Shown here one piece after another: positions 35,069-44,719 of a stretch of DNA of 64,000 nt. How positions within the stretch are numbered: the first letter of the stretch is position 1; each line of letters opens with the position of its first letter. The notes under the pieces are model-generated. The model was not told where the DNA came from. It made no database searches and saw only the letters and a list, made by a program, of their open reading frames with translations. The stretch lies in assembly GCA_903642325.1 (NCBI GenBank), contig CAHJWM010000001.1:1-64000 (forward strand), in the 5' to 3' direction. A program made the translations under genes and the position numbers. The DNA is from Myxococcales bacterium (GTDB taxonomy: Bacteria; Myxococcota_A; Polyangia; Polyangiales; Polyangiaceae).

Positions 35069-35629
35069 GTGAGCCGTGTATACTCGGGCGTGGTTTATCG
35101 TATTGTCCGTTTTGCGTTGGGGCCGGTAACGCTGCTCACCGCTCTTTCGGCGTGCAGCCTCACGATCCAAACTGGCTCGGCCGCGCCGGCGAATGGCTAT
35201 GGTCCACCCGCGGTCCCCCCGGTCGCCGCCGCGCCCGCGCCCGCCTATCAGCCTCCGGCCTCGCGCCCGGTGGTCCACCTTCCCGCTTCACCCACCGTGG
35301 CCCCGGCGGCGGTAGCGAGCCAGCCTGCAACAGCGCCGGCTGCGCCCGCCACGCCGGCGCCTGCGGTCTCCGTCGTCAGTCCTGCCCAGCGACCGCCCAT
35401 CATTCGCCAGCCCACGGCCGTGCCAGTGGGCGGCGTCGTGAACGTTCCGGCCATGAATGCGCCCGCGCCGGTCATCAACGAGCCGCCCGCGCTGCGGCCG
35501 GTCGTTACCGCGCCGCTCGCGCCTCCCGCCGCCGCGATACCGCCCGCCGCAACGGCCAAGCCAGCGCCGCGGAAGCCCGGCAATCCGCGCGCCGTCAAGC
35601 AGCCGGAAAGCGGGCCTTCACTCAAGTAG
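35069..35629 (+). CDS. Pro/Ala-rich lipoprotein
   Basis: About 186 residues from GTG 35069. Signal peptide ends in TLLTALSAC (lipobox ALSAC). The rest is almost entirely Pro, Ala, Val and Thr (PPAVPPVAAAPAPAYQPP onward), with short periodic PP-x-V segments and no globular signature. It probably forms an extended rod between membranes or through the cell wall. It starts 37 bp after the kinase stop. Function unknown. Confidence 0.6.
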   Translation: MSRVYSGVVYRIVRFALGPVTLLTALSACSLTIQTGSAAPANGYGPPAVPPVAAAPAPAYQPPASRPVVHLPASPTVAPAAVASQPATAPAAPATPAPAVSVVSPAQRPPIIRQPTAVPVGGVVNVPAMNAPAPVINEPPALRPVVTAPLAPPAAAIPPAATAKPAPRKPGNPRAVKQPESGPSLK

Positions 35630-35731
35630 GGCCCCTCGCCGGCCTCGGGCCGGGCCCGCCCGTCCGTGCGAGCCGTTGGCGACTAGTGTTAGGGTCGCAA
35701 GTCTCCGCTCATCCGGGACCGAGCAGTAGGC

Positions 35732-37354
35732 ATGATCCGCATATCGCCGCGTCAGCTGATTACCATCGTGTTGTTGGGAGCGGTCGCCCTTTTGGCCGCC
35801 GTGATCAGCCACTTCAATGTCGTCGGCCCCAATGGCGGGACGGTGATCGTATTTCTGGCCGCTGCCCTCGCCCTGCTCGCAGCGCCCGAAGACGGCGCGT
35901 CGCCCGTGGTGTTGGAGTCGCTCCGGCACGCGGTGCGCCGTGTGCTCGACGGTAAGAAGCCGGAAGCGCCGAGCGGCGCGGCTCCGGAGTTGGCGCTCGT
36001 TTACCAGGAGCTCGTCGAGGCCCACGAGACGTTCGAAGCGCTCAGCGCGCGCAGCAACCGCAACGAAACCGAGCTACAAGAGGCGGCTCAGTCGTTGTCT
36101 GCGGCCGTGCGCACGTTGACGGAAGGCGTGGCCGCGCAGCTGAACGCGAGTGACGAGACCGCGCGCTACGTGAAAGAAGTCACCAACGCGCTGCGCGAGA
36201 TTGCTCAGCACGTGGAGGTGCTGGCGGCCAGCGCAGAGGAATCGAGCTCTTCCGTGCTGCAGATGACCGCGACCAACGAGCAGGTGGGCGGCAACATTTT
36301 GGAGCTGGCGGCGAGCGTGCGCGAGACGGTCGCCTCGATCGAGGAGATGGCCTACTCGATCAAAGAGGTGGCCAAGAACGTGGACGCGCTTTCGCTCACG
36401 GCCGAGGAGACCTCCTCGAGCATGAACGAGATGGACGTGTCCATCGATCAAGTGCAGTCGAACGCCAACGAGACCGCGCGCCTGTCGGAGGAGGTAGCGC
36501 AAGACGCCGAGCGCGGCGCCGAGGCGATCCTGAAAACGATCGGTGAGATTTACCGCATCAAAGAGAGCAGCCAGGAGGCGGTGGCGGTGATCTCGAACCT
36601 GGGCTCGCGGATCGACGCCATCGGCCAGATTTTGAACGTGATCGACGACGTGGCGGAGCAAACGAACCTGCTGGCGCTGAACGCCGCGATCATCGCCGCC
36701 CAGGCCGGTGAGCACGGCAAGGGCTTCGCGGTCGTGGCCGACGAGATCAAGGACTTGGCAGAGCGCGCCGGCGCGAGCACCAAGGAAATTGCCGACCTGA
36801 TCAAGACGATTCAAGCCGAAAGTAAAAACGCGATCCAGGCGGTGGAACGCGGCGCGCAGAACGTGGACCGCGGCGTGGAGGTCTCGAACGAAGCCGAACG
36901 CGCGTTGAAGAAGATCCTGGAGAGCTCACAAAAGAGCACGAACATGGTGCGCGCGATCGCGCGGGCCACGGTCGAACAAGCGAAGGGCAGTAAGCAGGTC
37001 ACCGACGCCATTGGGCGAATCGCCGCCACCGTGCAGCAGATCGCCGCCGCCACCGCCCAACAAGCGCGCGGGTCCGAGCTGATCATGAAGAGCGGCGAAA
37101 AGATGCGCACCATCTCGCAGCAGGTCGAGCGCTCGAGCCAAGAGCAATCGCGCGGCAGCCGTCAAATCACGCAATCGATCGAGACCATCAACAACCTGGT
37201 CAATCAGCTGAATTCGGCCCACCGCTCACAAGCGCGCGGCTCCGAGCGCGCCCTCACCGCCGCCACGCAAATCGAAGAAGCCGCGCGCCGCCAGGACAAC
37301 GCGCTCCGCGAGCTGATCAGCAGCACCGAGCGGATGAAGAAGTCCGTGGTTTGA
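35732..37354 (+). CDS. Methyl-accepting chemotaxis protein without periplasmic sensor
   Basis: 540 residues from ATG 35732. Two close N-terminal helices ([18 protein letters not shown] and a second about 38-53) leave almost no periplasmic loop. Long coiled-coil cytoplasmic region follows. The signalling hairpin is unmistakable: [23 protein letters not shown], then [17 protein letters not shown]; it is broken here only to keep it short. The start of the coiled coil has [12 protein letters not shown]. With no ligand domain it must sense through the membrane, through a partner, or cytoplasmically. CheA and CheW are not in the window; the CheB-CheR hybrid at 18.7 kb could modify it. Confidence 0.9.
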   Translation: MIRISPRQLITIVLLGAVALLAAVISHFNVVGPNGGTVIVFLAAALALLAAPEDGASPVVLESLRHAVRRVLDGKKPEAPSGAAPELALVYQELVEAHETFEALSARSNRNETELQEAAQSLSAAVRTLTEGVAAQLNASDETARYVKEVTNALREIAQHVEVLAASAEESSSSVLQMTATNEQVGGNILELAASVRETVASIEEMAYSIKEVAKNVDALSLTAEETSSSMNEMDVSIDQVQSNANETARLSEEVAQDAERGAEAILKTIGEIYRIKESSQEAVAVISNLGSRIDAIGQILNVIDDVAEQTNLLALNAAIIAAQAGEHGKGFAVVADEIKDLAERAGASTKEIADLIKTIQAESKNAIQAVERGAQNVDRGVEVSNEAERALKKILESSQKSTNMVRAIARATVEQAKGSKQVTDAIGRIAATVQQIAAATAQQARGSELIMKSGEKMRTISQQVERSSQEQSRGSRQITQSIETINNLVNQLNSAHRSQARGSERALTAATQIEEAARRQDNALRELISSTERMKKSVV

Positions 37355-37470
37355 GCGGGCAACTCAGCGCCTGTGTGCCGGGTTGTGCGCCCGTCTAAGC
37401 CGCATCCACCTCGCGGCGGTGAACGACGTAGTGCGGCCCTGCTAGCGACGCTGTTCGACACGCCCGGCAC

Positions 37471-39060
37471 TCAGCGCTCGTGGCAGCGCGCGGAGCTCGG
37501 TGTGGATGCCGTCACGGCGTAATCACCCACCTCGAGGTCGAAGGGTAAGGCGACGCGGCCATCGTATTTACCGTTTTGATCGGTGGCTAGGGCGCCCAGC
37601 CAATGGTTGGCCCCGGCCTTATCGCGCAGTACGATGTCCACGCGGGAGAAGGCGCACACGTCCCGCTCCGTGCGCGCGATACCGGCCACATGAAAGCGGG
37701 CACCGCGGCGCAGCTCGTGCTCCTCGCTGCTCACGGTGACGTCGTTGGATGAGCGTGAGTCGTCGCCCGGCAACGGCGGCAGAGCGAGGGAAGAAGCGGA
37801 GGGCGCCGGTGCTTGCGCAGGGTGGCTGGCGGGTGCTCCGCTGGGCGCGAGGGCAGGCGCGGTCGCAGTGGAGCGCGCGCGTGGACCGCGGCCCGAGGCT
37901 TGCGCCGTCAACGCCTCGCCGCTTTCGGCGCCGGGCGGCCATTGGTACGGATCCGCGGGAGGCCGATGTTGATGCTCGCTCGAGTGCTGCTCGTAGTCGA
38001 TGTGGCTCGCCGCGCCGCCCAAGTCGACTCGGTGCCATTGCAAACCGTCGGACACCTCCACCCAAGCATGAGCCTCGTTCCGCACCAGGCGCGCGGGCAC
38101 GCCGAGCGACAGCGCGCTCACCACGAACGCGTACGCGCGGTGCCGGCACACACCCTTTTTGGACAAGGCAAGCTCCGCATAGAGCGCGCTACCGGACGAC
38201 GCATGCGGCGCATCGTCCGAGGGCGCAAAAGTCCGAAAGTAATTGACCAGGGCGCGAACCGCTTCACGCGGCGGCTGTTGCTGCGAGATACCGATTGCGC
38301 TGAGGACGTCAGTTGCCGCCGCGCGCGCCGCCGGCGGGAGCGGCGGCACGGCGCGGGCAAGCTCAGCCCACGAAGCCGAGCCGAATTCCGAGCCAAATGC
38401 GCGGCGCGGGATGGCTAATTCCAGCACTAGGCGCACGCGCTTTCGGGTATCTCCGACGATGAACCAATTGTCCGCGCCGTCACGTTGGAGCTCGAAGCGC
38501 AGAGCCGGCTCCGCCCGCGCGACAAGAACGCGCGCGCCGGGACCCACGCTTGGAATGCGCACCGGCACTCCGGGCACGATGTCGACGTACAAGTCACCGT
38601 AAAACTGATCATCATCGGGCCGCGCTTCGCCCCCGACCTCGAGCAAGCGCAGCTGCTTGTCGTGCACTACGAGCTCGAAGCCTTCATCCAGCCCGTCGTA
38701 CGCATAGAGGCGTTTGAACGGCGTCACCGCGGGGATGAAGGGGTCGTCGTAGCGCACCGAGTCGGGCCGCGAGGTATCCCGATCGATTCGGTAGCTTGCA
38801 TCGATACTATCCGGCGTCGCACTGCCACCGTAGGCGACTTGTCCGGCCGCGGAACTGCCGCGCGGCTCGCTCGGCGCCGGCAGCACACCGCTCCGCGTAT
38901 CGATCGCGGCCGGCATCGTGCCGTCCTCGGTAGTCGCCCCCATACGCAGATCATCCGCCGCATCCGGCGGGATATACTCGTGCAGAACCGGCCCGTCAGC
39001 GTACGCCGGGACGGCGAATGCGAGGGCCGTGAGCACGTAGCGAAGTGAATGAAAGCGCAT
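37471..39060 (-). CDS. Secreted transglutaminase-like (cysteine protease fold) protein
   Basis: 529 residues with a signal peptide (YVLTALAFAVPAYADG). Residues up to about 210 form a beta-rich domain of unknown type. The transglutaminase-like core has Cys305 in KKGVCRHRAYAF, His331 in NEAHAWVEV and Asp346 in HRVDLGG, a complete Cys-His-Asp triad with normal spacing. A Pro/Ala/Ser-rich segment (about 360-440) leads to a C-terminal beta domain. The fold includes peptidases, and crosslinking enzymes. Substrate unknown; an envelope peptidase is as likely as a crosslinker. Its start region is divergent from the WXXGXW lipoprotein gene. Confidence 0.78.
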   Translation of the reverse strand: MRFHSLRYVLTALAFAVPAYADGPVLHEYIPPDAADDLRMGATTEDGTMPAAIDTRSGVLPAPSEPRGSSAAGQVAYGGSATPDSIDASYRIDRDTSRPDSVRYDDPFIPAVTPFKRLYAYDGLDEGFELVVHDKQLRLLEVGGEARPDDDQFYGDLYVDIVPGVPVRIPSVGPGARVLVARAEPALRFELQRDGADNWFIVGDTRKRVRLVLELAIPRRAFGSEFGSASWAELARAVPPLPPAARAAATDVLSAIGISQQQPPREAVRALVNYFRTFAPSDDAPHASSGSALYAELALSKKGVCRHRAYAFVVSALSLGVPARLVRNEAHAWVEVSDGLQWHRVDLGGAASHIDYEQHSSEHQHRPPADPYQWPPGAESGEALTAQASGRGPRARSTATAPALAPSGAPASHPAQAPAPSASSLALPPLPGDDSRSSNDVTVSSEEHELRRGARFHVAGIARTERDVCAFSRVDIVLRDKAGANHWLGALATDQNGKYDGRVALPFDLEVGDYAVTASTPSSARCHER

Positions 39061-39129
39061 TTAACCGGTCGGTCGAGCGTACCACCAGTTGGCGTTGGCT
39101 TCGAACGAACCCGGCGCACAGCGCAGCTC

Positions 39130-39420
39130 GTGATAGGCTCGACCGCGTGCTTTCGAACCGTCTTTCTCGGGTCGCTGTCCATCTCATTGTCGGCGTGCAC
39201 CATTGGCCGGTCAGAGCGTCTTTCGCAGCTGGAAGCGGCGCAAGGGCCATCGAATGCCGCGGTCGCGGGTGGTCCGATCGTGCCGCAAATTTCCCCCGAC
39301 AATAGCGAAGCACCCAAGCCCGCCGAGCCGCCCACTTCGAACAGCGTGTGGGTCCGCGGCTACTGGCATTGGGACGGCGTCCGTTACGTTTGGCAGGGCG
39401 GCCACTGGCGACACGATTGA
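39130..39420 (+). CDS. Small WXXGXW-type lipoprotein
   Basis: 96 residues from GTG 39130, which begins a signal peptide ending SISLSAC; an ATG at 39049 in the same frame would overlap the divergent gene and add an unlikely basic leader. After a Pro-rich linker the C-terminus reads SVWVRGYWHWDGVRYVW and ends QGGHWRHD, a YXWXXGXW/WXXGXW repeat like that of small periplasmic proteins in proteobacteria. Function unknown. Confidence 0.65.
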   Translation: MIGSTACFRTVFLGSLSISLSACTIGRSERLSQLEAAQGPSNAAVAGGPIVPQISPDNSEAPKPAEPPTSNSVWVRGYWHWDGVRYVWQGGHWRHD

Positions 39421-39491
39421 CGCGCTGGTGCTGCGAGCGGACGCGCTAGCCGCGATGCGGGCCGCACATTTTCCTGATAGAAGTGGCGCGC

Positions 39492-41915
39492 ATGTTGGGA
39501 GGCCTGTGGAGCAGAGCTTGGGATCGGATGGGCGGATTGCCAATCGCTAGCTGGATTCGACCGCACGTTTCGAAATTACGCCAAGCCGTCGTCTGCTTGG
39601 CGTTACTCGGGGGAGCGGCCTACTTCGCGTCGGTCGTCGATCCTCGGTACGCCATCAAAGACTGGTTGTTTTGGCGCTATGCGCGGTATTGGGCGTACGC
39701 CGCGCTATTCGCCGTTAGCTGCACGTGCGCTGGTCACCGCGCCCTCTCGCTGATCGCCGCGAGAAGAAGGCCGCTGCTCGAGCACTTGCTTTTTTGCTTC
39801 GCGGTCGGTCTGTTCATTTTTTATCTTGGCGTCGTCGGCTTCGGCTTGATCGGCGCGCTGGGAACGGCATTCGCGTTCATGTGGCCACTCGCGTTGAGCG
39901 GGTCCGGTGGCTGGAGTCTAGTTCACCACGTCCGAAAGCGCGTGCGTCGCGCGGCCTACTTGCGGGCACGAATTCCGGCACTGCAGCCGAGCCTCGTGTC
40001 ACGGCTGGTCACCGCCTTCGGCATTGCGAACTTGGTCATCCTGTACATGACCATCCTGCTCCCGGACAACGTTGGATACGACTCGCGTTGGTACCACTTG
40101 ACGATCGCGGAGCACTACGCGGCGGGCGGGCGGGTCGCAGCCTTCGCGGAAGGCTGGTATCAGGGGACGCTGCCGCACCTCGCGAGCTTCGTCTATACCT
40201 GGGCTTTTCTGGTCCCGGGCCGGCTTTTCGATCGCATCGAGTTGAGTGCGCACCTCGAGATGGTGGCGCTACTCGCCACGCTTGCGGGCGTCAGCGTGCT
40301 CATCCGCAGGCTGCTACCGCGCGTCCGGTCGCGGGGCGGGTGGGTCGCGTTTTTTCTGTTTCATCAGCTCTTGATGCAGTCGAACTTCGCCACCGGTAAC
40401 GACACATTCGGTGCGCTTTGGGCCGCGCCGGTGTTCATCGCTTTGCTCGACGCGTGGCCATTGTTGGCGCCGCGGGCCTGCGCATTACTGGGCGCGATGA
40501 TCGCGGGGGCGCTGAGCACGAAATATCAAACTATTTCGGCGCTGGTTTTTCCGGTACTGGCCGTCTCCGTCCGGGCACTGTGGGGAGCGGTTCGTCGACT
40601 TCAGCGCCCGGAACTACCCAAGATCGCGTGGCTTAGCGGACCACTGGCGGCCGGCGTCAGCTGCATCTTGCTCATGGGGCCACTGTGGCTCAGCAACTGG
40701 GTCTGGCATGGCGATCCGCTGTATCCGTTCTTGTATAAGCACCTGCATTTACGGCCGTGGACCGCGGATTCTGCTCATCTCGTCGAAACCGTTCTGGAGC
40801 CGGCGCTCTGGAAGCCGCGCGGTCCGTTGCTTGCGCGTATCAACGAGACTCTCCCGGTCTTGCTGAACTTCTCGTTCAAGCCCAATGACTTCGGCAATTG
40901 GAATGATCTCCTGCCGATGTTCGGTTCGCTGTTCACGTTGATCCTGCCCGCGCTCCCGTTTATCCGCTTGCCCCGCCGTGCCTGGGCCCTCGTGGTCGCG
41001 ACGCACGTCGGCGTGGGAGCATGGTATTGGACGCACCATCAAGACCGTTACCTGATTATGATCGTGCCTTGGATGGCGGCGGTCGTGGCTTCCGCCTGCG
41101 TGCTGGTCTGGCGGCTTGGGCTTTTGCCGCGGCTGGCGCTCCTTTGCATGATTGGTTTGGAGACAGTATGGGGCGGAATCGCCTCCTTCCTGCCCATTCA
41201 CCCGATGGTCGGCGACACGATCCTCAAGCGGGCGATCGATTTCATTCACTCCGGCTTCCGTTGGAACGGTGCTGACCGCTTTCGAATTTACGAGCCATGG
41301 TCGCTGGTCGGGCCCGCGTTGCCGAAAAACTCCAAGGTGTTGATACACGACGCCCGGCTGCACTTGGGCATCGGCACGATGTCCGTGTCTGACTTCGGCG
41401 GCACGTTTCAGGGCGGAATCAGCTATGGCCGCTGGGCTTCACCGGCGCAGATGTACAGCCACCTCCTCGGCATGGGCGTGACGCACGTCCTTTGGATACC
41501 GGGCTCGAGCGAGAGCAGTGACAGCCTAGCGGGGGAGCTGATGTTTTACGATTTCGTCAATCGTCAATTGGAGGAGCCGCTCGACATCGGCGGCCTGCAC
41601 GTCGCGCGCATGCCTCGACTCCCGGTGAAAGACGACGGCTGGCGCGACACGGTTGCGGTATTGGCGTGCGGCGGGGGTTACGACACCGGCGTCTACCACG
41701 TGGGGCAGCTCACCATTTCGTCGGTCGGCTCGACGCCTCTCGCCGAGTTTCCACGTCCTTTGTCAAGCCAGGAGCCGGGGGATTTTTCGAGCTTGGGCTT
41801 CGTTTTGAACGACCGCGGTTGTCACCCACCCTTGTCACCGACGACCAGCAAAGACTTCGTGCTCGCCGTGTCCCACGGCAATCTCGAATTCTGGGTCCGG
41901 CGGCGCGGCACTTAG
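39492..41915 (+). CDS. Large integral-membrane protein, glycosyltransferase GT-C-like
   Basis: About 807 residues with roughly a dozen hydrophobic helices in the first 530 residues and a soluble C-terminal part. The first extracytoplasmic loop after about helix five reads VGYDSRWYHLTIAEHYAAGG; an acidic residue (Asp) in this loop is typical of GT-C enzymes (PMT/ArnT type). The C-terminal domain from about 620 is mixed and not recognised. It opens the glycan island on the plus strand. Start ATG 39492 was preferred to GTG 39483. Sugar donor would be a polyprenyl-phosphate sugar; this is inference from fold and neighbours. Confidence 0.65.
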   Translation: MLGGLWSRAWDRMGGLPIASWIRPHVSKLRQAVVCLALLGGAAYFASVVDPRYAIKDWLFWRYARYWAYAALFAVSCTCAGHRALSLIAARRRPLLEHLLFCFAVGLFIFYLGVVGFGLIGALGTAFAFMWPLALSGSGGWSLVHHVRKRVRRAAYLRARIPALQPSLVSRLVTAFGIANLVILYMTILLPDNVGYDSRWYHLTIAEHYAAGGRVAAFAEGWYQGTLPHLASFVYTWAFLVPGRLFDRIELSAHLEMVALLATLAGVSVLIRRLLPRVRSRGGWVAFFLFHQLLMQSNFATGNDTFGALWAAPVFIALLDAWPLLAPRACALLGAMIAGALSTKYQTISALVFPVLAVSVRALWGAVRRLQRPELPKIAWLSGPLAAGVSCILLMGPLWLSNWVWHGDPLYPFLYKHLHLRPWTADSAHLVETVLEPALWKPRGPLLARINETLPVLLNFSFKPNDFGNWNDLLPMFGSLFTLILPALPFIRLPRRAWALVVATHVGVGAWYWTHHQDRYLIMIVPWMAAVVASACVLVWRLGLLPRLALLCMIGLETVWGGIASFLPIHPMVGDTILKRAIDFIHSGFRWNGADRFRIYEPWSLVGPALPKNSKVLIHDARLHLGIGTMSVSDFGGTFQGGISYGRWASPAQMYSHLLGMGVTHVLWIPGSSESSDSLAGELMFYDFVNRQLEEPLDIGGLHVARMPRLPVKDDGWRDTVAVLACGGGYDTGVYHVGQLTISSVGSTPLAEFPRPLSSQEPGDFSSLGFVLNDRGCHPPLSPTTSKDFVLAVSHGNLEFWVRRRGT

Positions 41916-42048
41916 CTCGCGGGGGTTCCGTCGGGCGTCTCGGCCATGCGGAGGCCCGGCGCCCAGTCTAAGAAAGAGCAGGGCAAGCTCGGCTTCCCTA
42001 TGCCCGGGTCCATTGACCCGCCGCCGGCATTCTGCTTGCTTCCAAGTC

Positions 42049-43065
42049 GTGACCGACGACACGGTATTAACTCAAGCAAAGGGCCCCGCCAAGCGCGGTT
42101 CGTCGCGCGCTAAAGCCATCATTGAGTGGTTCTGGCTCGGCGACGTGCTCGCCGAAAGGCGTCGCGCTCTACCCGAGCCCGGAGGGCGCGCGCTTTTACT
42201 CGCGCGCCGCGCTCAACAAAGCGCCGATCTGGCGCGCGAGCTGGCCACATCGGCAGAGTCTACCGACGCGCCGCCGCAAGCCAACGCCAGTGAGCTCTAC
42301 AGGCAATCGGCATACTGGGCCGCCTGCGCCATCGCGGCGCGTGACGGAGGCGCGCTGCATGCCGACTACGTCGAGTCTATCTGGGACGGCATCGGCGAAC
42401 CATTTTTACGCAAGGCCGTCGAAAGACCCGAGCGGGTCGAAGCGTTGCGAGCCGCATTACGCCTCGGTTCATTCGTTTACTTTGCCGAGCTCCCAGATGA
42501 CGAACACTTTTCGACTTTCGATGAGCTCCGAAAGCTGAGCGAATCGTTGATCAACGAGTTTTACGTGCGGGCTCATGCGCTGCAAGATGTCCAGCTCCGG
42601 CGAGCTTGGCGCCTGGGATTGCCCGTCCTGGCGATCGTCGCTTTGGCGTTCGGGCTCTCCGCGCTTGGCGACACTCGCGACCTTGCGCGGGGCAAGGAGT
42701 GGCGCGCAAGCTCGCGTTGGGGGAACGTAGGGTGCGAATCACCTGCACAGCAATGCGCAGAGAGCCCAGGCTTCTTCTTTCATACCAATGAAGAGAAGGA
42801 CCCTTGGATCGAATTCGACCTTGGCTCGTTACACCCGGTGTCGGTCGTGAAGGTCGACAACCGTCAGGACTGTTGTGTAGAGCGCGCATTTCCAATGTCG
42901 GTCGAGCTCAGCGTCGATCACAAGCATTGGAAAGAGGTAGCTCGTCGCGAGCAGGAATTTTCACACTGGACCGCTTCGTTCGACTCGAGCAAAGCTCGCT
43001 GGGTCAGGCTACGCGTGCACAAGGTGACCCATTTGCACCTCGATCGAGTGAAGATTTTGCCGTGA
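42049..43065 (+). CDS. Membrane protein with C-terminal F5/8-type (discoidin) domain
   Basis: About 338 residues from GTG 42049. The N-terminal 180 residues are soluble and helical, with a core of ELYRQSAYWAACAIAARDGG. One membrane helix follows at about 190-210 (LGLPVLAIVALAFGLSAL). The outer part (about 215-338) is an F5/8 type C-like beta sandwich: RGKEWRASSRWG, PWIEFDLGSLHPVSVVKV, FPMSVELSVDHKHWKEV and ARWVRLRVHKVTHLHLDRVK. Such domains bind glycans. So the predicted protein has its sugar-binding face outside and a helical domain inside. Its position between two membrane glycosyltransferase genes supports a link to the surface polymer. Confidence 0.72.
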   Translation: MTDDTVLTQAKGPAKRGSSRAKAIIEWFWLGDVLAERRRALPEPGGRALLLARRAQQSADLARELATSAESTDAPPQANASELYRQSAYWAACAIAARDGGALHADYVESIWDGIGEPFLRKAVERPERVEALRAALRLGSFVYFAELPDDEHFSTFDELRKLSESLINEFYVRAHALQDVQLRRAWRLGLPVLAIVALAFGLSALGDTRDLARGKEWRASSRWGNVGCESPAQQCAESPGFFFHTNEEKDPWIEFDLGSLHPVSVVKVDNRQDCCVERAFPMSVELSVDHKHWKEVARREQEFSHWTASFDSSKARWVRLRVHKVTHLHLDRVKILP

Positions 43066-43107
43066 AAGCAGCTCTCGGCTAGTCACCGGCGATCAACCTG
43101 CAGGCCG

Positions 43108-44694
43108 ATGCAGACCTCACGACGGCAGAAGCGCTTCACGCCCTTCATGCGCGCTATCGCGCCGCGAGGACCGACCGCGCAGCGTGTGCTCGGTGGCCTG
43201 CTCTCGCTGGTCATCGTGATCGTTTCCGTGGCCCCCATCGCCCGCTTCATCGGTATCGCGCTAGCGCGCATCAATTACCCGTACGAGCTCGAGTGGCTCG
43301 AGGGCGGCGCTATCGGCCACATTCAAGTCGTGCTGTCGGGTGAGCCTATTTATCGCCCGCCATCGTTCGAGTTCACGCCATTTCTGTATCCACCGCTGTA
43401 CTATTACGTCTCTGCGCTGCCATCACTGCTGCTCGGGGCCGGCCATTTGGCGCCGCGTCTGGTGTCGTTCGTCTCGGTGCTCGGCTCGTTCGTTCTGGTC
43501 GCCCGCTGGGTACGCGAGGAGACGGGCGATGCGGTGGCGGGCGTCGCGGCCGCCGGTCTCCTGAGCTCGGTGTACGAGATCACTTGCTGTTGGTTCGACT
43601 TAGCCCGCGTCGATTCTTTGTTTTTGTTGCTCACCCTGAGTGCAAACTTTGCCGGCCGGACCACCCGTACGGCGGCGGGGGCGGCCCTGACCGGGGCACT
43701 GATCGCCTGCGCTTGTTTCACCAAGCAGCTCGGGATCCCCCTTGCTCTGCCGGGACTGATCTTCGTGGGCCTGCGTTCCATCCGTTTGGGCTTGATCGCG
43801 ACGGGCGTTGCCAGCGCGTTGCTCGCGATAGCGGGCCTCGGCTTTTACGTCAGCTCTTCCGGCTGGATTTTTTATTATCTCTTCACGTTGCCCGCTCGCC
43901 ATCGAATTCAATGGTCGCGCTTCCCGCACGACGCGCAGACTTACTTTCTCAGCAGCACATTTCTGCTCACTGCAAGCGGTGTCGCACTCCTGTGCGGTTG
44001 CGGCTTTGCGCGCTCGGCCCGCAAAGAATGGTTGTTCAATGCTCTCTTCGTGGGGCTGGCCTGTATTACGTCGTTTCTGCCGCTTCTCAAGGCTGGCGGC
44101 TATCCCAACGGGCTGATCCCCGCCTACGCCGGGCTGGCCCTAGCGGCGGGTATTCAGCTCGGGCTGCTGCGGCGTGGCAGCTCGCCTGGCTCGGGTAATC
44201 TGGGGCCTCGTTTGCTTGCCTGTCTGCTGGTCACATTTCAATGTCTGGCTTTGACCTATGACCCGGCCATCGCGCTCCCAACGCGCGCAGATCGGGCTGC
44301 TAACGATGCCGCCGTAGCGCGGATGCAGAGGCTACCGGCGCCGGTCTGGGTCACGGCGTCTTGCAACTACAATCGGCTGGCGCAGCCCCACCACGGCATT
44401 CACCTGGATACGGGGGCGCTGTCCGACGTGCTGGCGGGTGGCGGTCGCGAAGCCGAGCAGCTCCGGGATGAAATGAGAAAGGTGATCGGCGAGCACCATT
44501 TCCGCACCATTGTCTTAGACCGTGCGGATGGGTTCTTGCCAATCGACATCGTGAAGCTGATCGGACGAGAATACGTCGAACGCGGCTCGGTGATGCGGGG
44601 TGTCCCCGACGACGTCGCCTGGCCAAAGACCGGTGCCGCGGTTCGACCCGACACCATTTGGATGCCCCGCACACGCGCGGCACATGCTCATTGA
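43108..44694 (+). CDS. PMT/GT83-like membrane glycosyltransferase
   Basis: 528 residues, with about ten hydrophobic helices up to residue 390 and a soluble C-terminus. N-terminal loop INYPYELEWLEGGAIGH carries the acidic pair (Glu-x-Glu) seen in bacterial dolichyl-phosphate-mannose-like mannosyltransferases, and FTPFLYPPLYYYVSALP is characteristic of the PMT_2-like group. Loop CCWFDLARVDSLFLL follows. It probably transfers a sugar from a lipid-phosphate carrier outside the membrane. Converges with the next membrane glycosyltransferase gene at 44720. Confidence 0.75.
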   Translation: MQTSRRQKRFTPFMRAIAPRGPTAQRVLGGLLSLVIVIVSVAPIARFIGIALARINYPYELEWLEGGAIGHIQVVLSGEPIYRPPSFEFTPFLYPPLYYYVSALPSLLLGAGHLAPRLVSFVSVLGSFVLVARWVREETGDAVAGVAAAGLLSSVYEITCCWFDLARVDSLFLLLTLSANFAGRTTRTAAGAALTGALIACACFTKQLGIPLALPGLIFVGLRSIRLGLIATGVASALLAIAGLGFYVSSSGWIFYYLFTLPARHRIQWSRFPHDAQTYFLSSTFLLTASGVALLCGCGFARSARKEWLFNALFVGLACITSFLPLLKAGGYPNGLIPAYAGLALAAGIQLGLLRRGSSPGSGNLGPRLLACLLVTFQCLALTYDPAIALPTRADRAANDAAVARMQRLPAPVWVTASCNYNRLAQPHHGIHLDTGALSDVLAGGGREAEQLRDEMRKVIGEHHFRTIVLDRADGFLPIDIVKLIGREYVERGSVMRGVPDDVAWPKTGAAVRPDTIWMPRTRAAHAH

Positions 44695-44719
44695 ACGCGC
44701 CTAGGCGCCGCGGCGGGGG

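Noticed and set aside
35053-35955. 300-codon open frame overlapping the Pro-rich lipoprotein and MCP start
   Set aside because: Arg/Gly-rich shadow in a different frame from the signal-peptide-bearing lipoprotein and from the MCP.
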